Shown here: positions 8,712 to 16,228 of the stretch, one piece after another
Numbering within the stretch: the first letter of the stretch is position 1
Layout of the letters: every line of letters starts with the position of its first letter
Assembly (NCBI GenBank): GCA_016874095.1
Contig: VGVH01000005.1
Span: 1-64,000, forward strand
Direction of reading: 5' to 3'
Source of the DNA: Gammaproteobacteria bacterium
Lineage (GTDB): Bacteria > Pseudomonadota > Gammaproteobacteria > Steroidobacterales > GCA-2729495
Length of the DNA stretch: 64,000 nucleotides
Translations under genes and position numbers: made by a program
The notes under the pieces: model-generated
What the model was told of the DNA's origin: nothing
Database searches by the model: none
Seen by the model: only the letters and a program-made list of their open reading frames with translations

Positions 8712-10663
8712 TGGTTCCCGAGTTTGGCCAGCTGTCGCTCGTCCTCGCGTTGTGCCTTGCGGTAGCGCAGGCTTTCTTCCCATTGGTCGGCGCCGCGCGC
8801 GGCAAGCAGGCCTGGATGGCCGTGGCAAATTTGGCCGCCGCCGGCCAGTTCGTGTTCGCAGGCGCAGCGTTTGCGGCCCTCGCCTATGCCTTCGTGACGA
8901 GCGACTTCTCCGTTGCCTATGTGGCGGCGAATTCCAACACGCGCCTGCCGGCGATCTACCGCTTCGTCGCGGTCTGGGGCGGTCACGAAGGCTCGTTGCT
9001 CCTGTGGGTGTTCTTCCTCTCGGCCTGGACCTGTGCGGTGGCGCTCTGCAGCCGCAGTATCCCGGTCGAACTGGCTGCCCGAATCGTTGGTGTCATGGGC
9101 GCCATCAGCGCGGGGTTCCTGCTGTTCGTGTTGCTGACATCGAACCCGTTCCTGCGGGAGCTGCCCGGCTCGCTCGACGGCAATGATCTCAATCCGCTGC
9201 TGCAGGATCCGGCGATGGCCTTGCATCCACCGCTGCTGTACGCGGGCTACGTCGGCTTCTCGGTCGCGTTCGCCTTTGCGGTTGCTGCGATGCTGGCCGG
9301 GCGCATCGATCAGCAATGGGCGCGTTGGGCGCGGCCCTGGACGACTGCTGCGTGGTGTTTCCTGACCGTCGGCATAGCACTCGGCAGTTGGTGGGCTTAC
9401 TACGAGCTGGGATGGGGCGGCTGGTGGTTCTGGGATCCGGTCGAGAACGCGTCTTTCATGCCATGGCTGGTCGGGACCGCGCTGATTCACTCGCTGGCGG
9501 TGACCGAGAAGCGGGGCCTCTTCAAGAGCGCGACGCTGCTGCTCGCGATCGGCGCATTCGGGCTCAGTCTGCTTGGCACTTTCCTCGTGCGTTCCGGTGT
9601 GCTGGTGTCGGTGCACGCGTTCGCATCGGACCCGGCGCGCGGCCTGTTCATACTCGGCTACCTGTCGGCCGTCGTCGGAGTCGCCCTGGCCCTTTTCGCG
9701 TGGCGGGCGCCGAAACTCGACCGCGAGATCGGCTTCAAGCCGTTCTCGCGCGAAACGTTCCTGGTGATCAATAACATCCTGCTGACAGCTGCGGCTGCGC
9801 TGATCCTGCTCGGTACGCTGTACCCGTTGATCATCGACGCACTGGGCAGGGGCAAGATTTCGGTCGGCCCGCCTTACTTCAATGCGGTATTCATCGTTCC
9901 CATGCTGCCGCTGTGCCTCGCAGTGGTGATGGGCATGCACACGGCGTGGCGGGCTGCGGAAGCCGGCGTAGTGGCCCGCCGTCTGCGCGTGGTGGCGCTG
10001 GCAGCGGTTGCAGCCGGCGTCACCGTGCCGTCGCTCATTTACGGCCGGGCTTCGGTTCTTGCGGGCGTCGGAGTGGCGATTGCCACCTGGCTCGTAATCG
10101 GCTCGCTGCTGGACCCTGCCTTGCGGCTAGCCGGCCGCGGTGCGCGTCTCACGCGGGGCATGGTCGGCATGCAGGTGGCACACCTGGGTCTGGGTCTCTG
10201 CGTGCTCGGCGTGACCGTAACTTCCGCGCTCAGCCTCCACACCGATCAGCGCATCGCGGTAGGCGAGTCACTGCGACTCGGCGACTACCAGCTCGAGTTT
10301 CGCGGCATCGAGCCGGCGGATGGCCCCAATTACCGGTCGCTGCGCGGCGAGATGGCGATCACGCGCGACGGCAAGCCGGTGGCGACGCTGTATCCGGAGA
10401 AGCGGTTTTACGAAGTCCGGGCGTCTGCCATGACCGAAGCAGGCATCGATGCAGGCTGGCATCGCGATCTGTTCATCGCGCTGGGAGACGATCTGGGCGA
10501 GGGTGCCTGGAGCGTGCGTCTCCAGTACAAGCCTCTGGTGCGTTTCATCTGGTTTGGTGCCGCCGTCATGGCTCTCGGCGGCCTGCTCGCCTTGTCGGAC
10601 CGCCGCTATCGCGCTGCCGCTCGCGCGTCGGCTGCCGAGCCGGCGGCCGCGCAGCATGGCTGA
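8708..10663 (+). CDS. ccmF: Cytochrome c heme lyase subunit CcmF
   Basis: 651 residues, the normal length, with about 14-15 membrane segments. The tryptophan-rich WGGHEGSLLLW motif near residue 94 and WDPVENASFMPWL near residue 240 are diagnostic of CcmF. A large periplasmic domain precedes the last helix. CcmF reduces the CcmE-bound heme and, with CcmH, attaches it to apocytochrome c. The start is an ATG overlapping the ccmE stop; ATGATG gives two adjacent possible starts. Confidence 0.95.
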   Translation: MMVPEFGQLSLVLALCLAVAQAFFPLVGAARGKQAWMAVANLAAAGQFVFAGAAFAALAYAFVTSDFSVAYVAANSNTRLPAIYRFVAVWGGHEGSLLLWVFFLSAWTCAVALCSRSIPVELAARIVGVMGAISAGFLLFVLLTSNPFLRELPGSLDGNDLNPLLQDPAMALHPPLLYAGYVGFSVAFAFAVAAMLAGRIDQQWARWARPWTTAAWCFLTVGIALGSWWAYYELGWGGWWFWDPVENASFMPWLVGTALIHSLAVTEKRGLFKSATLLLAIGAFGLSLLGTFLVRSGVLVSVHAFASDPARGLFILGYLSAVVGVALALFAWRAPKLDREIGFKPFSRETFLVINNILLTAAAALILLGTLYPLIIDALGRGKISVGPPYFNAVFIVPMLPLCLAVVMGMHTAWRAAEAGVVARRLRVVALAAVAAGVTVPSLIYGRASVLAGVGVAIATWLVIGSLLDPALRLAGRGARLTRGMVGMQVAHLGLGLCVLGVTVTSALSLHTDQRIAVGESLRLGDYQLEFRGIEPADGPNYRSLRGEMAITRDGKPVATLYPEKRFYEVRASAMTEAGIDAGWHRDLFIALGDDLGEGAWSVRLQYKPLVRFIWFGAAVMALGGLLALSDRRYRAAARASAAEPAAAQHG

Positions 10664-10681
10664 ACGGATCGCAGCCACGCG

Positions 10682-11221
10682 ATGCACGTGACACGCTTCA
10701 TCCTGCCGCTCGTCGCGCTGGCGGTGCTCGTGGGGTTTCTCGCTGCCGGACTCGGCCGCGATCCGACCTTGGTTCCCTCGCCGCTGGTCGGCCGACCGTC
10801 GCCGGATTTTTCGCTGCCGAGACTCGACGATCCGACCCAGGCGTTTTCGAGCACCGAGTTTCGCGGAGACGTTAGCCTCCTCAATGTCTGGGCGACATGG
10901 TGCGTGGGCTGCCGGCAGGAGCATGCCTATCTCGTCGAGCTGTCGCGCACCAGCGGCTTGCGCATCTTCGGCCTCAACTGGAAAGACGATCCGGTGCTGG
11001 CCCGGCGCTGGTTGGCGGATCTCGGCAACCCCTATGTTGCAACTGCAGTCGATCTGGATGGTCGTGTAGCCATCGACTGGGGCGTTTATGGCGCTCCGGA
11101 AACGTTCCTGCTCGATGCAGCCGGGCGCGTCCTCTACAAGCACATCGCGCCGCTGACTCCGGCGATCTGGGAGGCGGAGTTCCTGCCGCGCATACAGGCC
11201 GCGCGGAGCGCTGCCCCATGA
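10682..11221 (+). CDS. ccmG: Thiol-disulfide oxidoreductase CcmG/DsbE
   Basis: 179 residues, one N-terminal membrane anchor and a periplasmic thioredoxin fold. The active site is WATWCVGCRQEH (CVGC where many CcmG proteins have CxPC). A GVYGAPETFLLD segment carries the cis-Pro and the acidic CcmG-type loop. It keeps the apocytochrome CxxCH cysteines reduced. It lies 18 nt after ccmF and overlaps ccmH by ATGA. Confidence 0.93.
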   Translation: MHVTRFILPLVALAVLVGFLAAGLGRDPTLVPSPLVGRPSPDFSLPRLDDPTQAFSSTEFRGDVSLLNVWATWCVGCRQEHAYLVELSRTSGLRIFGLNWKDDPVLARRWLADLGNPYVATAVDLDGRVAIDWGVYGAPETFLLDAAGRVLYKHIAPLTPAIWEAEFLPRIQAARSAAP

Positions 11222-11655
11222 GGCGGCGCCTGTGGGCTGTTTCGCTGTGGATTGCCCTGGGTGCTGCACCGGCGGCGGCGATCGATACGGGTGAACCGAT
11301 CGCGGATCCCGCGGCCGCCGCGCGTTACGAGGCGCTGATCGGCGAAGTGCGCTGCCTCGTCTGCCAGAACCAGTCGATAGCAGATTCCAATGCGCCGCTG
11401 GCTGCCGACCTCAGGCGGGAAATCCGCCGCATGGTGGAGGAGGGCAAGGGCGATACGGAAATCACCGGGTTTCTGCTGGAGCGCTACGGTGACTTCGTGC
11501 TCTACCGGCCGAGACTCACGGCGGCGACCGCTGCCCTCTGGCTTGCTCCTGCGGGGTTGCTGCTCATCGGATCCGTCGTATTCGGGCTGGTGCTGCGACG
11601 GCGAAGGAACCTGCCCGCCGAAGTCGATGCCGACGGCCTGGATGACCCATCATGA
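11218..11655 (+). CDS. ccmH: Cytochrome c maturation protein CcmH (CcmL type)
   Basis: 145 residues. A cleavable signal peptide (ending about AAA) precedes the family signature RCLVCQNQSIADSNAPLA, whose two cysteines form the redox pair that acts on the apocytochrome. A C-terminal membrane helix and a basic tail follow. The ATG at 11218 overlaps the ccmG stop; an open frame extends further upstream but only as an out-of-frame reading of ccmG. This is the short, single-domain form; the TPR part is the separate ccmI. Confidence 0.93.
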   Translation: MRRRLWAVSLWIALGAAPAAAIDTGEPIADPAAAARYEALIGEVRCLVCQNQSIADSNAPLAADLRREIRRMVEEGKGDTEITGFLLERYGDFVLYRPRLTAATAALWLAPAGLLLIGSVVFGLVLRRRRNLPAEVDADGLDDPS

Positions 11656-12647
11656 CGCTGACGTTCCTGTTCGTGGCAATCGCCTGCGTGCTCATGGCGA
11701 TCGCCGCCGTCGTCTGGCCCTTGATGCGAGGCGGATCCGATGCCGCGCCTGGCGCCGCGCTGGCTGTGGCGATCGCCACGCCGGTCACGGCGCTGTTGCT
11801 TTACCTGCTCGTGACTTCCTATCCCTGGGGCGATCCGCCGGGCGAGCCTGCGGGGCCGGCCCCGGGGGATACGGCAGTCATCGCGTCCCTGAAAGAGGCG
11901 GTTCGCGACGGCGGAGAGGATCCCGCCGACTGGGTCCGGCTCGGCGAGGCACTGATGGCAGCCGAGCGGTTCGGCGACGCGCGTGACGCGTTTCGGGCCG
12001 GCCTGCGCGCGCATCGTGCACCGCACACCGGGCTTGAACTGGGCTACGCAGAAGCAGCGATACTCGCTGACCGCGACGCACTCGGTGGCGAGGCAGGCCG
12101 GGTGGTCGAGCAGGTGCTCGGACGCGAACCGCTGAATGCCAAGGCACTGTGGTACGGCGGCATGATCGCGCTGGGCCGTGGTGACACTGATTCAGCCGCT
12201 GCGCGCTGGCAGTTGCTGCTCGGGCTTTCGCCACCGCCAGCCGTGCGGCAGATCATCGAGGAGCAACTGCTGCCGCTGAAGGCGGAGTTGCCGACGTCCG
12301 GCAGTTCGATCGCTGTGGCGGTCAGCCTGCCGGATGCGATGGCGGCGCAAATCCAGCCCGGCGCAGTGTTGTTCGTTTTCGCGCGCAAACCTGGGGAGGG
12401 TGGCCCGCCGCTGGCTGTCGTGAGGCGTGAGGCCGGGACCTGGCCCGCAATGCTCTCGATCAGCGAGGCGGACAGCATGGTGCCCGGCCGTTCCATTGCC
12501 GGGGCCGGGACGGTGGAAATCACCGCACGCGTAGCCAACGATGGTGAGGCGCTGCAGGCATCCGGTGATCTCTTCGGCGTCGCGACCTGGAACTCAGGCA
12601 CTGGATCGGGCCCCGTATCGGTCGTTCTTGATCAATTGGTACCTTGA
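11652..12647 (+). CDS. ccmI: Cytochrome c maturation protein CcmI
   Basis: 331 residues, last gene of the ccm operon. Two N-terminal membrane helices (about 1-25 and 35-55) are followed by a TPR-like helical region containing DPADWVRLGEALMAAERFGDA and a beta-rich C-terminal domain, as in CcmI/NrfG-CycH proteins. It is a chaperone that binds apocytochrome c C-termini and hands them to CcmF/CcmH. The ATG overlaps the ccmH stop (ATGA). No terminator with a U-tract is visible after it. Confidence 0.88.
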   Translation: MTLTFLFVAIACVLMAIAAVVWPLMRGGSDAAPGAALAVAIATPVTALLLYLLVTSYPWGDPPGEPAGPAPGDTAVIASLKEAVRDGGEDPADWVRLGEALMAAERFGDARDAFRAGLRAHRAPHTGLELGYAEAAILADRDALGGEAGRVVEQVLGREPLNAKALWYGGMIALGRGDTDSAAARWQLLLGLSPPPAVRQIIEEQLLPLKAELPTSGSSIAVAVSLPDAMAAQIQPGAVLFVFARKPGEGGPPLAVVRREAGTWPAMLSISEADSMVPGRSIAGAGTVEITARVANDGEALQASGDLFGVATWNSGTGSGPVSVVLDQLVP

Positions 12648-12801
12648 AAGGCAGTCGGTAATGACCGGCAAGACCCGCCGCGTAAGCTGTTACGGCCACG
12701 ACTTCATTCCTGTGTCGATGCACCGCCGGACAAGCGCTGCTCGCCACTGGCAGCGTAGCCCGGGTGCTGGCGGCGAATACCGTCCGGCCTGACCGGGCAA
12801 T

Positions 12802-12840
12802 CTAATATTTACCATAATATACATTATACGCATTACGGGT
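12802..12840. other. AT-rich island in a convergent gap
   Basis: The 217-nt gap between ccmI and the converging glpQ-like gene is mostly GC-rich without recognisable content. About 35 nt are strikingly AT-rich and contain the inverted repeat ATAAT-N4-ATTAT (12814-12827) and a perfect TATAAT on the minus strand (12828-12823). No -35 or following gene makes it a clear promoter, and no hairpin with a U-tract makes it a terminator. Function unknown. Confidence 0.3.
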
Positions 12841-12864
12841 TCCTAGCAGTGGACGCGGACACCC

Positions 12865-13764
12865 CTATTCCCCTGCCGGGAAACGCCGCCGAATGAAGTC
12901 CACCACCAGATCCGGAAAGTCCGTGAACACACCGTCGGAACCAGCATCCGCCAGCACCTGCTGGAGGAGCTGGTCGAAGGAGTGGACGCCCGGCGGCAGA
13001 TCATCCCGCCGCGCGGTGTACGGGTGCACCAGCAGGCCCTCCCCGTGCGCTTCCGCCACCAGACGGCTGCCGAGGACCAGTTTCAGTGAAGGGCCGATCC
13101 CCTGGGCGTAGGAGGCCAGCTGCCGCAGGGAGTGAGCGCTGGGAATGCCGCCGGCGCTGTCGAGGAGCTGAATGAGCGGCAGGTCCGTCCGCCCGCGGAG
13201 GCGTTGCAGTTCCTCGGCATCGAAACACTGCAGGTAGGCCCCGCAAGCCGCTGTCGAGTATCCATGGGCGGTAAGGACCTCGAGCAGCCTGTCGCCGATC
13301 TCGACGCCCTGCAGCCGGTGCCACCCAGGATCCTTGATTTCGGGGTAGATGCCGATTGCACGACCGGAGGAACGATTCAGCCCGCGGATGAAGGCCAGTT
13401 CTTCGTCCAGAGTGACGATTCCGAACCGGCCAGCCCCATCGGGGTATCGCCCGGTAAACCGCGGCCTGGTGGTTCCGGCCTGGCGCCGCTCGCCCGCGCT
13501 CAGGCGGCGAATCTCCTCGAGCGTGAAGTCGATCGCGTACCAGTGCCCATCGCTTCGCGCCCGTGTCGGGTACCGGTCCCGTACATCGGTCGTATCCTCG
13601 AGGGTGAGGTCGTGGAAGACGATCAAGGCTCCGTCACGGGTGGCCACGACATCCTGCTCGAGGTAATCAGCGCCCATGCCTGCGGCGAGCGCCTTCGCGG
13701 CAAGTGTGTGCTCCGGCAGATAGCCGCTGGCGCCGCGATGCGCGATGACCAGCGGTCTTTGCAT
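12865..13764 (-). CDS. GlpQ-like glycerophosphodiester phosphodiesterase
   Basis: 299 residues, GDPD TIM-barrel family. The catalytic pieces are all visible: HRGASGYLPEHT (residues 9-20), YLEQD, FHD, YPEIKDP, YLQCFD and GVFTDFPD. The match to E. coli GlpQ is close along the whole length. It hydrolyses glycerophosphodiesters to sn-glycerol 3-phosphate and an alcohol. Oddity: E. coli GlpQ is periplasmic, but this protein begins only eight residues before the first catalytic His and has no signal peptide. It is therefore predicted to be cytoplasmic, like UgpQ. It lies 26 nt downstream of the ferredoxin-NADP reductase gene. Confidence 0.88.
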   Translation of the reverse strand: MQRPLVIAHRGASGYLPEHTLAAKALAAGMGADYLEQDVVATRDGALIVFHDLTLEDTTDVRDRYPTRARSDGHWYAIDFTLEEIRRLSAGERRQAGTTRPRFTGRYPDGAGRFGIVTLDEELAFIRGLNRSSGRAIGIYPEIKDPGWHRLQGVEIGDRLLEVLTAHGYSTAACGAYLQCFDAEELQRLRGRTDLPLIQLLDSAGGIPSAHSLRQLASYAQGIGPSLKLVLGSRLVAEAHGEGLLVHPYTARRDDLPPGVHSFDQLLQQVLADAGSDGVFTDFPDLVVDFIRRRFPAGE

Positions 13765-13790
13765 GACTGCGGCCTGCGCAGCGGCTGGCG

Positions 13791-14825
13791 TCAGCCGCCC
13801 TCCGCCGTCACACCGAGTCGCTGCTGCATGAGCGGGCTGGTCGTCGTGTACTGCAGATGCACCTTCTTGCCCGGCTCGATGATGGCCTTGGCGGCAAACG
13901 CTGCCAGCGCAGCCTCGTGAAAGCCGCTCAGGATCAGCTTTTTCTTGCCCGGGTAGTCGCAGATGTCACCGACGGCAAAGACGCCCGGCTTGCTCGTCTG
14001 GAAGGCTGCCGTGTCGACCTTCAGCGCCTTGCGCTCCATCTCCAGGCCCCATTCAGCGATCGGTCCGAGCTTGGGCGACATGCCGAAGAAAGCGAATGCG
14101 TGATCGGCGGCCAGCACCTCCTTCGAGCCGTCGTCGCGTCGCACGGTCAGGGATTTCAGCTGAGTGCCGTCGGCCGAAAACGCGACCGCATTACCGAACT
14201 CGATCAACCGTGCCCGGCCGGTCGCGACGAATTCACGGAAGGCGGCCAGGGATGCAGGAGCCGCACGGAACTGGTCCGAGCGGTGTACCAGCGTGAGTGA
14301 CTTCGCCTGCGGCGCGAGCGCGAGTGCCCAGTCGAGGGCCGAGTCACCACCGCCGAGGATGACGAGATGGGCGCCGCTGTAGCGGCCGGGCTCGCGCACC
14401 CGGTAATGAATGCTGTGCTCCTCGAGGGCATCGAGTCCCGCGAGCTTCAGTTTTCGCGGCTGAAACGACCCTACGCCCCCGGCGATGAAAATGGTTTTCG
14501 CCAGAAAGTCGCTGCCGATGCTGGTTCCAACGCGAAAGTGGCCGCACTCCCCGCTGAGCGTGGTGACTTCCTCGCCGAGATGCATCCGCGCCTTGAATGG
14601 CGCGATCTGCTTCAGCAGCGCGTCAACCAGCCCCTGGCCGGTACAGACAGGAACCGCGGGAATGTCGTAGATCGGCTTGTCGGGGTAGAGCCACGTGCAC
14701 TGCCCGCCGACGGCGGGCAGAGAATCCACGACGTCGGCCTGTATACCGAGCAGACCGAGCTCGAAGACCTGGAACAGCCCGCAGGGGCCGGCTCCGATGA
14801 TCAAGGCATCCGTTTCGATGGGCAT
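13791..14825 (-). CDS. Ferredoxin/flavodoxin-NADP reductase, thioredoxin-reductase-like type
   Basis: 344 residues. FAD-binding GAGPCGLF (11-18) at the N-terminus, NADP-binding [11 protein letters not shown] in the middle, and a C-terminal FAD contact [18 protein letters not shown]. The CxxC pair of thioredoxin reductase is absent, which points to the FNR2 family (TrxR-like ferredoxin-NADP+ reductases) that moves electrons between NADPH and ferredoxin. The ATG is at 14825 and the glpQ-like gene follows. A [2Fe-2S] ferredoxin is encoded at 61002-61322, but nothing in the sequence shows the two are partners. Confidence 0.85.
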   Translation of the reverse strand: MPIETDALIIGAGPCGLFQVFELGLLGIQADVVDSLPAVGGQCTWLYPDKPIYDIPAVPVCTGQGLVDALLKQIAPFKARMHLGEEVTTLSGECGHFRVGTSIGSDFLAKTIFIAGGVGSFQPRKLKLAGLDALEEHSIHYRVREPGRYSGAHLVILGGGDSALDWALALAPQAKSLTLVHRSDQFRAAPASLAAFREFVATGRARLIEFGNAVAFSADGTQLKSLTVRRDDGSKEVLAADHAFAFFGMSPKLGPIAEWGLEMERKALKVDTAAFQTSKPGVFAVGDICDYPGKKKLILSGFHEAALAAFAAKAIIEPGKKVHLQYTTTSPLMQQRLGVTAEGG

Positions 14826-14927
14826 GGCTTTTGCAGTCAGCAGGGCGCAGCGAGCGCCGGCAGGATATTGGGCCGAGCCGTCTCTGCCCGGTGCGCAAGG
14901 CGGCGAAGTTTACCGGCCGTGCCGCCG

Positions 14928-15380
14928 TCAGTCGAGCTTGAACTCGATGGTCTCCCACTGTCCCGACTGGTCATTCCGCGCGAGCTTCTTGATGGCTTCC
15001 GTGATCGATCGGTCGTTCCAGTCGACGATGTCGTCCGCCTTGTCGAGGACGCTCTTTTTCACGATGTTCGTCTCGCCGAACGACTTGATGGCAAGAACCG
15101 GCTTGCCCATGAACTTGGCGGCATCGATCTGGAACGACACCAGGACCGGCTGCTCGGCGAAGAGATTCACCGGGAAAAGCACGATTTCGGCGGTGCTCAT
15201 CTGGCGGCGCAGTTCGGCCCGGATCGTGTCGTTGTCACCCTGGACACCCGCCTTGATGTCCGTGCAGTTGCGATAAAAAAAATTGCCGCGCGATTCCAGG
15301 TACTCGAAGACGCGCAGGTACTCCGGGTGCTCGCTGTGGGTGTGCACCACGTAGACGCGAAACGGGTTGTTCTCCGACAT
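14928..15380 (-). CDS. TIR-like (ThsB/MTH538-type) protein
   Basis: 150 residues from the ATG at 15380; longer readings begin before the conserved first strand. FRVYVVHTHSEH at residues 7-18 is the first TIR-like strand and loop. A DTIRAELRRQMSTAEIVLFPV segment follows, and QIDAAKFMGKPVLAI (84-98) is the conserved helix and strand of the MTH538/ThsB-like TIR family. In that family the helix usually starts with Glu (EIDAA); here it is Gln84, so NADase activity is doubtful. No ThsA-like SIR2 effector is encoded nearby. It is divergent from a nuclease-fold gene with a 107-nt gap. Its role could be signalling, defence or housekeeping. Confidence 0.6.
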   Translation of the reverse strand: MSENNPFRVYVVHTHSEHPEYLRVFEYLESRGNFFYRNCTDIKAGVQGDNDTIRAELRRQMSTAEIVLFPVNLFAEQPVLVSFQIDAAKFMGKPVLAIKSFGETNIVKKSVLDKADDIVDWNDRSITEAIKKLARNDQSGQWETIEFKLD

Positions 15381-15487
15381 GCGACCGCCACTGGCCGGCC
15401 CTGACCGGCACGACAAGCCCACAGGCGTTCCCGCGCCCGGCAGGAACTGTGCAACCTTCCACGACCAGCAATTACACTGTCAAGCTC

Positions 15488-16228
15488 ATGCGTCTCGTCG
15501 TCTATAACATCCGCTATGCCATGGGCGCGGGAACCCCGCCCCATGTGCCGGTGCCTGGGGCCGGGTACCTGTTCGGCAACCCCGGGAACCTGGACAACAT
15601 CATCGGCTTCCTCAAGCAGGAGGACCCCGACATCGTCGGGCTGATCGAGGTCGATATAGGGTCGGTACGCAGTGGCCGTGTGAACCAGGCAGAGGCCATT
15701 GCCAGGGCGTTGGGGCATTACTCTTCCTACGAGTGCAAGTACGGCGAGGAGTCGGTCAACCAGTACCTGCCCATCCTGCGCAAGCAGGCGAACGCCTTCC
15801 TGGCCGCGCCCCGTGTTGCGGGTGAGCGGTTCCATTACTTCGAGACCGGCATCAAGCGGCTGATCATCGAACTCGAACTCGATGGCCTGGCGGTGTTCCT
15901 CGTGCATCTGTCGCTCAAGTACCGCCATCGCCACTTCCAGCTCCGGCATCTGTACGAGCTTGTGAAACGCTGCCGTAAACCAGTCATCGTTGCCGGCGAT
16001 TTCAATACGTTCTGGGGTGAGGACGAGATATTCCTGTTCAAGGAAGCGCTGGGCCTGCGCAGCGCGAACACCCTCGGTTTGCCGTCTTTCCCCAGCCGGG
16101 CGCCGCGCATGGAGCTCGACTTCATCCTCTGCGGCCCCGGCATCGAGATACGCGAATTTCGCATCCCGCACGTCGGCTATTCCGATCACCTGCCATTGGT
16201 TTGCGACTTCGAGGTCACATCGTCATGA
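15488..16228 (+). CDS. Endonuclease/exonuclease/phosphatase-family enzyme
   Basis: 246 residues from the ATG at 15488; a GTG at 15449 would add 13 unconserved residues. The EEP catalytic set is complete: Asn7 in VYNIRYAMG, Glu54 in GLIEVD, His140, GDFNTFWG (Asp171, Asn173), Asp211 and YSDHLPL (Asp233, His234). Such Mg-dependent enzymes cleave phosphodiesters in nucleic acids, lipids or small molecules, and the substrate cannot be told from sequence. There is no signal peptide, so it acts in the cytoplasm. The stop codon overlaps the start of the FadJ-like gene (ATGA), an unexpected coupling. Confidence 0.8.
   Translation: MRLVVYNIRYAMGAGTPPHVPVPGAGYLFGNPGNLDNIIGFLKQEDPDIVGLIEVDIGSVRSGRVNQAEAIARALGHYSSYECKYGEESVNQYLPILRKQANAFLAAPRVAGERFHYFETGIKRLIIELELDGLAVFLVHLSLKYRHRHFQLRHLYELVKRCRKPVIVAGDFNTFWGEDEIFLFKEALGLRSANTLGLPSFPSRAPRMELDFILCGPGIEIREFRIPHVGYSDHLPLVCDFEVTSS

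Noticed and set aside
8672-9940. 422-codon minus-strand frame in ccmF
   Set aside because: Gln/Arg/His-rich antisense reading of ccmF without any recognisable motif.
12541-12792. Small plus-strand frame after ccmI
   Set aside because: It overlaps the ccmI end in another frame and has no conserved-looking content or good ribosome site.
14928-16228. Complete Thoeris defence system
   Set aside because: Only a TIR-like protein is present; no ThsA-like SIR2 or macro-domain effector is next to it, and its usual Glu is replaced.
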